A stretch of DNA of 64,000 bases from Macrostomum hystrix (GCA_950097015.1 CATNEN010000039.1:19647501-19711500); one strand, 5' to 3'; positions 28,837 to 41,007 are shown, counted from the first letter of the stretch. Numbers and translations are program-made. Notes: generated from the sequence alone by a model not told the origin.

Positions 28837-31800
28837 TCAGGTGGATGCAGACTGCATCGGATTAGCTGGTACAGTCCAGCCCACCGGCACCGAATTCCTG
28901 CTGTTGTAATCCTTCAGCCAGTTGTGCAGCGGCTGGAAGTACTCTAGCAGAGCGTCGGCTGAGATGTCGCGCCGGCCAGTGAGTTGCTGAAGCGCGTCGG
29001 GCCACGGCTTCGACCGGCCCAGCTCCAGCATGCGTCTAAACAAAAGAGCGAAGTTGTTTTCTCGCTTTGGGTAAGAAAAATATTTTAAGCATCTTTTGAA
29101 AACGAAAGTTTGCTTCTTTCTAATGCGCAGTTCTACTTATTCCTCTGACCACATTTGGATGCTGAAATTTAGATGCATCGCAGCCACGAGGCATGAGACA
29201 ATTTGTTATTGAATCTGAACTTACCTTACCGATATGTTTCAATGGAATACGAGTATATTGAGCTGCACTCACCTCAACTTGTCTCCAGCGGCGGTTGACT
29301 TATAAAAATCGCAGGTAGCAAGCGGACCTTTGTGTCCAGCCTCATCGCACATGGCCTTGTAGAATTGGAACTTTAGCAGGAAGCTAATGAAATACCTGAA
29401 AAAGCATGTATTTTTATGCATATTTTCAAGGCATTCTTTTCAGTGATTCGTTAAGTTGCAGAATAAAAAAATCAAAACGGCCAACCTAGCAATAATAATA
29501 AAAATTGCAGGAGGGCTGCTGGCAAGGCAATTCTGCCCATTTCGCTGACTCCTGAGCACACATGCGCACAGGTACTGTACGCAGGCACACGCTCACACAG
29601 GTGTGTGTACATCTGCCCTGACTTTCTCATCGTCAGGCAGTGTACGCATTTCACTGTGCCTTGGAGGTTGGCACGACAAGGGCGTAAATTGCGCGACAAG
29701 CCCCCAAGCCTTCTCTCAGCGGCTGCGCCCCAAATGAATGTGGCCTCGCCGCGGAATCGAGCTCAGGGACCTTGGTGCGATAGGCAAACGCGTTAACCGC
29801 TCTGCCACTGACCCCAAGTGCCTACCTAATGTATCCGATGTTCATTGCGGCGTGATACTTTGACAACGCATCGGTGTCCGCCTCAGATCTGGCCACAGAT
29901 GGTCCGATACCAGAGTAGAGACCCCTCAGCCGCCACCAGTCCTCGTTAAGTTGCTCCAAAGGCACCTGGCCGCTAAAATAGCGCCACTTCCACAGGTCGA
30001 CAGCCATTGCGAATGGCAGGAACATGACATTTTCTAGAGCCTGAGTCAGTTGGGCATTTACCTGGGACTCTGCAATGAATTTATGCGCACATGCATATTA
30101 CAAGCTGTAAATACGTCCATAACTAATTCAGTGACTATTTACCAATGGTGTCATTTAGGGCAGCGGAGAATTTGATTGCCTGGAAGTGCTTTGCTGTTTT
30201 CATGGACAGAGTGATTGTATCACCGATGGCCTCGTGGAAACCGCTGTTGGCGCTGCCCTGGAACAGTGAGGGCAGATGCGAGTACAGCATGAAGTACATT
30301 ATGTGGCCCATTTCGTGATGAACGGTGCTGAAGCTACTCATGTCCATGCGGGTGCACATCTTGATGCGGAAGTCATCTCTAGACAAGCTGTGCATGTCGA
30401 AAGCGGTGCCGTGACAGTTCATTTTGTGATCCTTGGCCTTCAGGAAGACGCTTTTGCGCCAAAATGTACGAGTCATGCGGGGCAGTCCCAGGCTCCGGTA
30501 GAACTCGTCAGCAATGTGCGGCAGTTGTGTCACCGTCAGGAGACCGCGTCTCTCTCTGTCCTTGAGAATGCCGTCAAAGTCGATCGAAGCGGCGCTAGGA
30601 AACGGAACGAACTCGCGATCCCACTTGGTGTACTGCGATCCCCACGGGTCGTTGCCAAGGTGACCAGGCAGAAGCCCGTCCGGTGCGAATCTGCCTGGAT
30701 ACTTCTGGTGCAGTCGGTGCCTCAGGTAGGCGTGCAGCTGCTCGTAGAGCGGCTTAAACTGGTTGTAGAGCGCGACAACCGTGTCCGGAAAGTTCGGATC
30801 TTCAAAGTCCGTGAAGTAGTCAAAGTAGGCGTAGTCACTGAAACCTAAAATTGTGAAAAAGCGAAGTAATATAAGTGGTGTATATTTTCATCTCACTTCG
30901 TCTGCTCGAATGCCTCGTGTTTGTAGCTCTGTCAGAATCAACTGATCAGCTCACCTGCTGGCCGAGCAGACTCGTTCAGCAGCTTGGCCCTCTCGGCGAA
31001 CGTGCTGCGGAACTTGGCTCCAGTGGCGTCGCGCCACGACTTCCACAGATGTCGCAGCTGGTCGTAGTCGTTTTGAGTGCGGAAAAAATTCTTCGCATTG
31101 TCTTCGCCGCTCTCTAGACACTTGCCCGGTGCATAGCAACCCTTGGCCGTATTGTAGCCCTGGGTCAGCTGGGAATCCAGCTGGGCTAGTCGCCTTGAAA
31201 GCGAAGTTTTGGATTCCGACAATTTAATGCTCGAGAAATTAGCGTTATGATTATGGGCTTTGGACTTGCAAGAACTCCTAATTGGGAGGTGCAGTTAACC
31301 GGCTTAAGTTACATTCCCCGTGGCCTCAATTCACCGAGCTATACTATAAATCAGGTACCAGCATTATAGCTACAATATAGAATATTTGATTGTACTTTTG
31401 CGCCGCCAGTCCACGGACTGAACAGCTGTTCAAGCCTTTTAATGCGTCTCCCAATAGCTACTCCGGCTGTCACTGCAGCTGTAGATCTGGCTCAATGCGA
31501 ACCATTTCTATTTATCCTACGGATCAGATATGGGGAGGTGCGACAGTAGTGCCTCACAAAAGTACAATTGTGGCTTTCAAATTTTTTAATGGGACAATTC
31601 AACGGCCGCCAGATGCGCGTGAATTTTGTACTAACGCGGAGTCTTTCTTCCGGCCCACGACCAGATTCCACTGCAGAGATCGCAGCATTCTGGCGTCTTG
31701 GGCCGACAGGCGAGTCAGCGGTCTGTCCTTGAACTTCAAGGCAAACAGGGTTAGCTTGCTGTTGAATCTGGTGTACTTGGTGTCCAGCTTTGTCATCTGG

Positions 31801-33397
31801 AAGGCGCGTTTGTTGAAGAGTAGGAATATTTAAATAATTACATCGTCATTTAGCTGTGCGATGCGCGCCAAAGCAACAAACTCATTAGGCCAACCCCAGG
31901 TTCCGCTCTTACGATTCTCTGATTCTCCTCGTTGATGTTGACATTGTAGTGGAACGAAGCCAGGGCGGATCTGTGCTTCCACTTCCTCAGCTGCTGGTTG
32001 GCATAGCGGATAAATTTGTGAGCACAGCTAGACAGCTGAGATTCGCTCAGTCCGTCTAGGCTGTACTTCCAGCCTGAAGTGTTGGGTTTCAGGATTAATT
32101 TGTTAATCTGTGTTTTTGAATTTCAGTTTCTAGCAACTGACAATTTTGATCACATTATTTTCTATTTAATAAAGCGATCAGAAAAAATTAACGACTTAAT
32201 GGCAAAAGGTCAGAGAAATAACTTAGGTGACTAAACTCAGGCACGAAACTTCAGGTACAAAACTTCAGGCACTAAACTTCAAGCACTAAACTTCAAGCAC
32301 TAAACTTCAGGTACTAAACTTCAGGTACTAAACTTCAGATACTAAACTTCAGATACTAAACTTCAGGTACCAAACTTCAGGCACTAAACTTCAGGCACTA
32401 AACTTCAGGCACTAAACTTCAGGTACTAAACTTCAGGTACTAAACTTCAGGCACTAAACTTCAGGCACTAAACTTCAGGCACTAAACTTCAACCACTAAA
32501 CTTCAGGTACTAAACTTCATGTACTAAACTTCGGATACTAAACTTCAGGTACTAAACTTCAGGCACTAAACTTCAGGTACTAAACGTCAGGTACTGAACT
32601 TCAGGTACTAAACTTCTTATATACTAAAAATGAAATGGTTGGTTGCTTGTCAGGTACTAAACTTCAGGCACTAAACTTCAGGTACTAAACTTCAGGTACT
32701 AAACTTCAGGCACTAAACTTCAGGCACTAAACTTCAGGCACTAAACTTCAAGCACTAAACTTCAGGTACTAAACTTCATGTACTAAACTTCGGATACTAA
32801 ACTTCAGGTACTGAACTTCAGGCACTAAACTTCACGTACTAAACTTCAGGCACTAAACTTCAGGCACTAAACTTCAGGCACTAAACTTCAGATACGAAAC
32901 TTCAGGCACTAAACTTCAACCACTAAACTTCAGGTACTAAACTTGAGGTACTAAACTTCAGGCACTAAACTTCAGGTACTAAACTTCAGGTACTGAACTT
33001 CAGGTACTAAACTTCAGGCACTAAACTTCAGGCACTAAACTTCAGATACTAAACTTCAGGTACTAAACTTCAGGTACTAAACTTCAGGTACTAAACTTCA
33101 GGCACTAAACTTCAGGTACTAAACTTCAGGTACTAAACTTCAGGTACTAAACTTCAGGTACTAAACTTCGAAGACTTAACAAACTTTAGAAGACCTAAGT
33201 GCGCACAGCAACTCACAATGCGCCCTGTGCTGATCCCGTCGTAGTTTCGATAGCAAGCGACCAAGCTCGCTAGACTGCCAGCCCGGATGTCTGGCTGAAG
33301 GCTCGTAGGCGGCCTGACCACAAACAAATGCTATGGCAATCGTCAGCAGGCTGGCGGTCAGCCATAGCAGCCTGGACGCCGACGGACGCAACTGCAT
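28837..33397 (-). CDS. ACE: Angiotensin-converting enzyme (peptidase family M2), secreted, 669 aa
   Basis: Eight coding exons: 33397-33217, 32073-31913, 31796-31636, 31193-30955, 30844-30143, 30069-29826, 29395-29273 and 29035-28837; phases agree (2010 nt). A signal peptide (about residues 1-30, [18 protein letters not shown]) leads a single catalytic domain. Zinc site: HEMGH at 424-428, with the third ligand Glu in HEAIGD 28 residues after the first His, the spacing of human ACE. Substrate and chloride-site positions are kept: the KYH and YIRYF segment and the Arg in VARSEADTD. The usual HASAW active-site strand reads HGTAF. No C-terminal membrane anchor is present, so it should be soluble, like insect Ance and leech ACE. 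The enzyme removes C-terminal dipeptides from peptides. Intron 1 contains a 14-bp minisatellite; SINEs sit in later introns. Confidence 0.97.
29486..29815 (-). mobile_element. SINE1, full length, intron 6 of ACE
   Basis: Antisense copy with (AAT)n-rich 3' end at left and a complete tRNA-like head at right: antisense B box GGAATCGAGCTC and antisense A box ACCGCTCTGCCACTGACCCC. The head ends about 10 bases from the exon 6 donor at 29825. Confidence 0.92.
31405..31490 (+). mobile_element. SINE2 3' fragment, intron 3 of ACE
   Basis: CCACGGACTGAACAGCTGTTCAAG and ATGCGTCTCCCAATAGCTACTC resemble the 3' half of SINE2 (CCATGGACTGAACAG ... GATGCGCCGCGCAATAGCTG). Confidence 0.55.
32227..33175. repeat. 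14-bp minisatellite with splice-like unit, intron 1 of ACE
   Basis: About 65 copies of a 14-bp unit, GTACTAAACTTCAG on the plus strand, with GCAC, GATAC and AGCAC variants and one unrelated insertion at about 32612-32648. Read on the plus strand each unit starts GT, contains a TACTAAAC-like branch-point sequence and ends TTCAG. The host gene is on the minus strand. Confidence 0.95.
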
Positions 33398-35107
33398 GGC
33401 GTGGAGCTCTCGAATCTAACGAATACTTTTTAACAGAATCGCCGATGAAACTAAGTATCGCTATCAACAATTTTTGGAAATGCTAAAGGTTTTCAAGACG
33501 CCCGTTTTTGTGTTAACAATGGACCGGAAAAGCTCGTCGCTAGCTAAACCATCTGCACACCCACCCCCGAATACTCAACTGTCTCACTGGTTCAATGCAC
33601 ATGCCAGCCATTCATTCTCTATTTCGCAGCTTTCACAGACTCAGCTGGTCTGAGCACAGCTCAAACACCCACCCCAAATAAGGGTTGCATTGTGACTAAG
33701 CTCTCGAATGTTGGATTTTGCGTCATTGTCCTCACGAGAGCTCTGCGCGCCTGTTTCGTCTCTCTTCGCTATATAAATATCTTCCTACTTCACTGGGGCA
33801 GAATTGCTTGGAATTGTGACATTGGTGGCCTCTATAAGCACTAACATTTTATCTGTTGACCAACACGTGCGTGAATTGCAAGTTTTTGTGCTATATTAGC
33901 TAGGGCCTTTTGATCAAGCAAAACTGTTTGCAGAACGAAACAAATGCATTCCTAATAAAAGTGTGTGACGTTGTCACTTGTTGAAGGCACCCCTGCACCC
34001 CTACAATATTACTCTATGCGTTGATTATATGCTTAATTTCCAAATTATGTACTTGCGAGGGCCGTTTTAACTCATCGTATAATATTATCCAATTCTGTTA
34101 ATTTATATTAGTAAGTCAAATTATTAGTGCGCTACTGTCAGTAACCATAAACGTATATCGCGCCATTCTAGCTATTTACTACGCGTATCTTAATGTATTT
34201 TCCCCCCGGCCAATGAGCGTGCGAGCTCTGGCTGGCCGGAAGTATCGATCGCTTTGTTTTTCAATCAGCCTAGTTTACTTAATCAAGGGCTTCAGGCCCG
34301 CTCGCGTCTCACCTTTCTTTCTGGTTCTGGTCCTTTCTTTCCGGCCCGCTCGCGCTCCACTGGTTCTGCGCTCCACTGGTTCTGCGCTCCACTGGTTCTT
34401 TCTTCCTCACTTTCGTTATCGCCATTCTCGCTCTTCTACGTTTCGTGCCGTGACTTTTCTCACTCACTACACTCCACTACATTCGGTTCTGACACTCACC
34501 AGTACGAGCTCCTACGCCTTACATTACGCCCTGCTTGTCGACGTCCCAGTGCATACAGAATAAAAGTGCTACCGCTACGTCACCCACATTACTGACTTTG
34601 AATTGCCGAACTTACAATTGCCGCTGCTCAGACTTCGACTTCGTCCTTTGTGTTTAATCGTCACAAGTGCATGATTATTTACGCCTAGTTTTTATAGACA
34701 AATATTTTCCTTTTATTTTTAAAGCTTAAGTTTAATTGGGAACAAGCGTTTGACATCCAAATAGTCTATACTTATCGCCAGGCCCCTACCACTTCCCCCC
34801 CAATTAAATTAAAATTTCCTAAAGCACTTTTCAGAGATTTATAACTGACTTGCAAAATATGATACCGGCACCCTACCTTGCACCTCAGACTGTACAACAA
34901 TGGGCCAATGAGAACACAGTCAGGCAGCCTGGATGTATTATAATTTGGTGTCATTAGGCTGAATTATTCTAGTATAGCTGATGGCTGCGTGATAATCTTA
35001 TTGGAATGGACGATCAACGTCCATAAATAATTTATTTATAGATTTTTTCTCACAAAGTTAACCAATATACAATATAATTACAATATTGCATGCGAACAGA
35101 GCTATAT
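33398..35107. other. Region upstream of ACE; pyrimidine-rich island
   Basis: No gene supported. A TATATAAATA sequence lies near 33771. At 34290-34600 there is a C/T-rich stretch containing three tandem copies of a 16-bp CTCCACTGGTTCTGCG unit, followed by AATAAAA at 34559. This could be a diverged LTR, but no terminal repeats or target duplication were found. Confidence 0.35.
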
Positions 35108-35347
35108 TTAAAGCATATTTGAGCGTTTCAGCAGTTTCTTCTCGTAGTTCTCGATCATTCGCTCAACAAGAATCTCCTTGTTCCTCTTGCGTACCGTGCG
35201 CTGAATCTGGTTTAGCCGCTCGTTGAACCACTCTAGAAGCAGTATGGTAGAGGAGACTGTCAGCACTGTGGAGAAAAATAAGAGACCTCGCAGGAAGTCA
35301 TAAATGATGTCGTGATTCGGATTTGAAGATGACTTCTCTGCTGTCAT
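35108..35347 (-). CDS. Small single-pass membrane protein ORF, 79 aa
   Basis: ATG-started ORF with one hydrophobic segment at about 22-40 (LLFFSTVLTVSSTILLLEWF), then a basic, helical, coiled-coil-like tail (RKRNKEILVERMIENYEKKL). A minus-strand AATAAA lies about 70 bases past the stop, which supports a real short transcript. No family is recognised. It could be a chance ORF; the composition and the poly(A) signal favour a gene modestly. Confidence 0.45.
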   Translation of the reverse strand: MTAEKSSSNPNHDIIYDFLRGLLFFSTVLTVSSTILLLEWFNERLNQIQRTVRKRNKEILVERMIENYEKKLLKRSNML

Positions 35348-37453
35348 CTAATCGATTTCTATCTAAACAGACAGCTTCTTTGTTGCGTAAGAAAGCTTTT
35401 TGTGATGATTTATAGTTTGAGCCGATAAGATCGATCCACGTTACGTTATTTTTTACTACAATTTTGGCCATAGATTATAAGTCATTATTTACCAAACTCG
35501 TAATTGGTAAACTACTTCAAACGCCTGAAAGAGCTCTAAGTTCCTCTGTGTAGTTAATAATGTATTGTGCCCTACTACAATAATATTTTATATACACAAT
35601 AAGGCATGGATTGAGTCAATTTTATAAGCAAAGAAATTGTTATTATTATGAGTAGTTTGGAAACCTTGGGAAAATTTCAGACACCACAAAGACTGCAGGC
35701 AGATTGCAGCTAAAATCTAGAGCCGTAACTGTTAAAAGCGTTGGTTAATATTGTAATGAACTACTGTTTGATTTCTAATGTTCATAAGAATAATATTGAT
35801 GTCTTTTGAGACTACTAAAGCAATTGTTTTTATTTCCTCGATAGCGTTTTTGACGAAAAATAAGCTACAAAAGAGTTATAAACAACGGCAAAGCGCAAAT
35901 TCAACTTGCATTCTTGGACCGGTTTTTTCATGACTTCATCCAAAGTAACTTATCAGACGATGTTATTTAAAATAACTGTTTTCCAATGCTAAAACTTACC
36001 TTTGTTCGTCCTTAAACTTCACGCTGAGTGAAAAAACCCTCTAAATGCCTAGTGCTCGAGAAAAATGGCTAACAGTTTGTTCTGAACGCAGTTTTAAGTA
36101 GTCAATCTCTATCAGGTAGTAAATCCCAGTCTGTTTTACTTTTTGAAGTCTACAATTAAGTCACTCACATATATAATGCGACTTAATTAGATCACTTAGC
36201 AAAAATTAAGTAAATTATTGGCATTTTATTTCTTATTAAAGATATTTTAAAGTATAAGATAATTTATAAGACTCTTAATTGATAAAACACGGCATATTTT
36301 ATAAATTATATGTATTGTGTTGTAGAGCTCTTTTATTACTATTAAAAAACTCACTTTTATCACCTTAAATTGACCCTTTGAAATAATTCTTAATTTCCTT
36401 TGTCAATGACTTAACTAAACTTCATAGACTGGCTATGTACTTTTCTCACTTCATATGTATATATTGCTCAATTTAGCCAGATATGCTGCTTTCTTTCCAA
36501 ATATGGTAGCGTTCTCACGAGTGTCCGAGTGGCAAGACACTTCTTCCCCTTCTTATTTACTCAAAAACTATCTGGCTTTCTGGTTTTTCCCAGTCTTTCT
36601 AGGCTTCCAAATGGACTGAATTTGCCCAACTTTGCACACAGTGCTATTCCACCAATTGGGGTTTACCCTCTGTTCTTTCAGTTATTAAACTATGCTGCTT
36701 TTGATGAATATCTCCTTCTTTATTCTTTCGAATATTTACTGACTTATGTGTAATCACAGACCTGCTTTTCTCTCTTAAAAAATAAGAACAATTAAACACT
36801 TTGATACTTTTCTCTTTCAACTCTTTCTCCTTTATTCACCACGAAACAGGGCACAGGGCACCAGTTGAAGTTTCTACAGCTAATTTGCGGTTGTATTTAT
36901 AGCAAAATTTTAGGTGGGTGACACGATACAGACAAACAAATGATAAAACGGGAAAAATGCGTTTGGCGGGAGTTCAAGTTATAAAAATTATACGATTTAA
37001 AATTAGGGCCTGCCTCAATTGTTATTTTGGATAACATAATATATTGCTATAAAGTTGCGCATAGTTTAGACTATTTATTAAATTATTATATAAAAAATCA
37101 TTCTAAAACACTTCTAATCGAGCTCTAAATATATTATATTTTATCAACCCTTTAAAACTCACAAATGTATAATTTCTAAACATTTTGGAGCTTTTAAATT
37201 TTGTATTTTGGTATTTGATCATTATTGTATGTTAGTATAACTAGTATGCTAATTTAAAAAATAATACTTAGCAAAGCTAAAATGCTAAAACTTAGTCAAC
37301 TATTTATTTATTTCAATTCCTTCGTTGCAACTTTCATAATTAATGATTGATCATTAATGTCATCTATAATTATCATTATTCATCATAGACACAAAATAAC
37401 ATGCTTAATTGTTTCCACAATTTCTTTCAGCTGGCCGTTCAGATTCAACAACA
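35348..37453. other. AT-rich intergenic region
   Basis: No gene or clear repeat recognised. The right end holds the acceptor TTTCTTTCAG (37421-37430) that precedes the STMND1-like start exon, so an unseen 5' UTR exon or a trans-spliced leader is implied. Confidence 0.4.
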
Positions 37454-40052
37454 ATGGGGTGCGGCGCGTCAAAGTCAGTTTCGGTAATCACTGCTCAGCC
37501 TGTGAAGACTGACGGTGGCCAGACAAAGCCAGGTCTAAGCCAGCAGCAGCAGCAGCAGCAGCAAGGTGTTGGTACACCAAAAAAGCTGCCACCGATCAAG
37601 TCGGGTACATCGTCAAATTCTCAACCCGCACCATCGGGTTCAGCTGTCAATGGCAACGCGGTCTCCGTGGAGGGTGAGTAGCGTGTACAAAAGTAAAGCT
37701 TTTTGAAGCAAATTAATTTTTTTGTTAGATTTTTACTAATCGAACTTTTTCTTGTTCTCTCCAGACGAGAAAGCTGGCAAGGGCGGAGTTGCTTTCAGCA
37801 TCGCGGTGAACGGCGACGTCGGTAACGGCGCCCCATTGATGCAGACCAACTCCGACATTGACAAGATACTGCGAAAACCTCTGCCGCCCCGACTTAGGGT
37901 GCGCGCTGCCGCCGCTGCTGCTTATTCAACTTTCCTTAATGGATAACTATAAGACAGTGTTGCGTTACATTCGGGGGGTCGGTGGCAGAGCGGTCAACGT
38001 TTTTGCCTCTCGCACCACGGTCCCTAAGTTCGATTCCACGGCGAGGCCACATTTATTTGGGGCGCAGCCGCGGAGAGAAGGCTTGGGGGCTTGTCGTGCG
38101 TGCAATTTACACCCTTGAGGGCCAACCTCCAAGGCACAGTGAGAGTGTACACTGCTTGACGATGAGAAAGTCAGTGCAGATGTACACACCTGTGTGAGTG
38201 TGTGCCTGCGTGCCTGCGTGCAGTATCTGCGTGCGTGTGTGTTCCGGAGTCAGCGAAATGGCAGAATGGCCTCCTCGCTGGCTGCGGGTTTAGTGCCACC
38301 AAATAATAATAATAATAAAAAATAAATACTTGATTAAACCTGCCCCAATTGGGTCAGATGTGCAGCACAGCCGTAGTTAATGCGCGGCGCATCTGAAGGC
38401 TGCATACAGCTGTTCAGTCCATGGACTGGGGGGACGCCACACTCACCTTCAATTATCCCAGCTAATGCTGGTACCCATTATACAGCTGGGTGAACTGAAG
38501 CAATGCAGAGTTAAGTGTCTTGCTAAAGGACACAAATTGTTCCAGTGGAGTCGGGAATCGAACTGGCAAGTCTTCCCCCTTCCCCCCCGACCTTCAAGTC
38601 GTGAGTCCGACACTGCAACCACTAGGCTACAACCTAGTGAACAAATGATGTGTCCTTGCCCGCAGCTGTCCTGCAACTATTTATTATATTACGAGCTACA
38701 TTACATTCTAAAAAACCTAACACAATTCCGCTGCAGCACCTGGAGCCTCTGGACAGTGTTCCAGTGATGACGCCAGAGCAGCTGGCTGAGAAGCTGCGCA
38801 AAGCTGAGGAGAAGCGTGAACGGGTCAGTAGCAATTAACTCTTTTTTAACATTTCGATTATGATCTTGTAAAATCCGTAAGTTTTTATACTATCAATAGA
38901 ATGTTGATTTCTTTTTGCGCGCATCTCTACTGACAGTAGACGAGTTAGAACTCCCCTGATAAATTTAAATCAAACATCAGATGCTAGAAAAGCGACGGCA
39001 CTCCAAGGTGACAAAGAAGTCGAAGGCTCGCCGGGAGCTGCTGAAGGCGCAGGATTTCGCTGGCGTTGCCGCAGCCGGCGGTGGAGTGGATCTGAGCGCC
39101 AGCTCCGGCGCGGGCGGAAATCTTCAGGAGAGTCTGCAACAGAAGCAGGCCATCGCGGAGCAGAAGAGGCTGGCTCAACTTGCCGCGGTGCAGGAGAAGC
39201 AACGGCTGCGCGAGGAGCGAGCCAGGGCAGCCAGAGAGCGGGCCAGGCAGATGAAGCAGGAGATGCTGGAATCTGAGCTGCAAATTGAGAAGGACGAAGC
39301 GGCGGACGAATCAGATAGTGAGTCGGCCTGGTCTGGTCTCTAGGCAATGGCACATCATTGGGGGGTCAGTGGCAGAGCGGTCTAACTCGTTTGCCTCGTG
39401 CAACAACGTCCCTGAGCTCGATTCCGCGGCGAGGCCACATTTATTTGGGGTGCAGCCGCGGAGAGAAGGTTTGGCGCTTGTCGTACAATTTACGCCCTTG
39501 AGGGCCAACCTCCAAGGCACAGTGAGTGTACACTGCCTGACAGTAACCAAATGATGTGCCATAATAATAACTATGGCAGGAGGGTTGCGGACAGTGGCAC
39601 CTAATTAGGTGACACTAGACCCGCAGCCAGTGAGGAGGCAATTATGTATATTTCGCTTACTCCTAAGCACACAAGCACACAGATAACTGTACGCAGGCAC
39701 ACACTTACACGGACTTTCTCATCGTAAGGCAGTGTACACTTTCGCTTTAGGCAAACGCTTTAGACCTATTTGTCACTATGGTAGAACGTGACATTCTCCT
39801 TTTCCAGCTGACTCGTGGCTAGGAGACAATGATACAGCCAATCAGAACCGGGTTCACAATAAGAAGAATGCTTCAGCGCCACCGCTCGGTCACCAGCAGC
39901 AGCAGCAGCGAGACAGCAGTGGCTACAGCTCCAGAGACGCGTCAAGCGCCAATGACCGCGCTAGCGATTCGATCGCTGGCAGTCGAGTACAGACTGGCAA
40001 AACTGTGTCCACAGTGTTGGAGGGCGAGTTGGATAATGACTTTTACGACTAG
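37454..40052 (+). CDS. STMND1: Stathmin-domain protein, STMND1-like, N-acylated, 340 aa
   Basis: Five exons: 37454-37673, 37765-37898, 38737-38823, 38981-39317 and 39808-40052; phases agree (1023 nt). The protein begins MGCGASK, a consensus for N-myristoylation of Gly2 and palmitoylation of Cys3, as in vertebrate STMND1 (MGCG start). LRKPLPPRL followed by TPEQLAEKLRKAEEKRER matches the LRKP-x-ARL / EKMEAAEERR region preceding the stathmin-like helix. A long charged helix with RLREERARAARERARQMKQ and a Ser/Asp-rich tail ending NDFYD follow. Stathmins bind tubulin and regulate microtubules; membrane attachment is predicted. A Gln run is present. The donor after exon 2 (AGG|GTGCGC) is not a strong consensus. 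Assignment rests on overall layout more than strong identity. Confidence 0.8.
37973..38330 (+). mobile_element. SINE1, full length, intron 2 of STMND1-like gene
   Basis: Complete tRNA-like head (GGTGGCAGAGCGG A box, AAGTTCGATTCC B box), body, and tail ending in (AAT)n. This is the best-preserved internal promoter of the copies seen. Confidence 0.92.
38350..38637 (-). mobile_element. SINE2, near full length, intron 2
   Basis: Antisense copy: 3' region GCGCGGCGCATCTGAAGG, GTCCATGGACTGG, AGCTAATGCTGGTACCC, core AAGTGTCTTGCTAAAGGACA, then antisense tRNA-like head GAATCGAACTGGCAAG ... GAGTCCGACACTGC ... CACTAGGCTAC. It is followed at 38640-38690 by a SINE1 3' end (AAATGATGTGTCCTTGCCCG), so the two families are nested or abutting. 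Confidence 0.85.
39357..39545 (+). mobile_element. SINE1 copy (head and body), intron 4
   Basis: GGGGTCAGTGGCAGAGCGG head, B-box GAGCTCGATTCC and ACGCCCTTGAGGGCCAACC body. It begins about 40 bases after the exon 4 donor. Confidence 0.9.
39590..39765 (-). mobile_element. SINE1 copy, inverted relative to 39357-39545
   Basis: GACACTAGACCCGCAGCCAG ... TTTCTCATCGTAAGGCAGTG is the antisense body of SINE1. With the preceding plus copy it makes an inverted SINE pair in one intron. Confidence 0.85.
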
Positions 40053-41007
40053 ACCACGACAGGTTAATGTGGACTAATTGCTAGAAAGTAATCTAGACTT
40101 TCAGTCAAGTAAAGTTCTATGCTTTTTGCTTGCTTCTCTTTTTCAAATATTCTCTGAAAAAATAGTCTATTTTAATACTTTTATCGCACATAGGTGTCTC
40201 TATTTAACCTACTTTGCCTTACGTTAGTGCTCTAAATGGGATGTTTTTATAATTATAGCTCCTGTGCAATTCTGCTTGTCCAAATTAATTTGGAATGTTT
40301 TTATTCCGCCAAATAGCAAATAACGTGCCTCTGTCTAATTCCTCGCTAGCACGCTTACTATCCTACTTTCAGTAAGCCGAAGAAATGCGACTTTAACTTT
40401 GTTCTAATGCGTGACCATTTTTCCGTCCATTTTTACTTAAAAAATCCAAACGATGCCGCGGTTATTTGCGTTCAATTTTTTGTTTTTTTTGTGACTTTTG
40501 CACACAAGCATTTTTGCTTAAACAAATCCTTCAACTAAACCGAAATTCTCCTTAGAGATGTTATTTTAGCCAGTCAAATTTGACAGCTCACGTCTGGCAT
40601 GTCCCGTTAATCTAACTAAATAATATTTTTTCAACAGTGCTTCACTTGTCTGCTTTTGCTGTTGTTTTATTTTTATAGTCCATCGATTTCTCTTTTCACA
40701 GATTTTCGGTAAAGACACATTATATACGGTTGTTGATATTGTGATGCAGATCAACTTTACTGCATGAAGAAAAATATACCATGGAAATTTGGTAATCAAA
40801 TTGCACAATAATTTAGCCCCTGTTCGATCGAATCTGCCACAGGCTTTTTTGTTGAGCTGATGTTGATGTCTGTGATAAACAAGAAGAGGAAAATTTACGA
40901 GTAAATTGTCGTGCTTTCTTTCAACTATACGTGATTTGGCTTCCTTACAACAACTTTCTGCTTTAAGTTTTATATTGGATCTAAACTGAACAGACTCAAC
41001 AAATGGG
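40053..41007. other. 3' flank of STMND1-like gene
   Basis: No gene seen. AT-rich sequence containing the likely 3' UTR at its left end. Confidence 0.4.

Noticed and set aside
31390-31833. 147-codon plus-strand ORF
   Set aside because: Antisense shadow of ACE exon 3 plus a SINE2 fragment.
34290-34600. Diverged LTR or promoter island
   Set aside because: Pyrimidine-rich with a small triplication and AATAAAA, but no paired ends or target duplication found.
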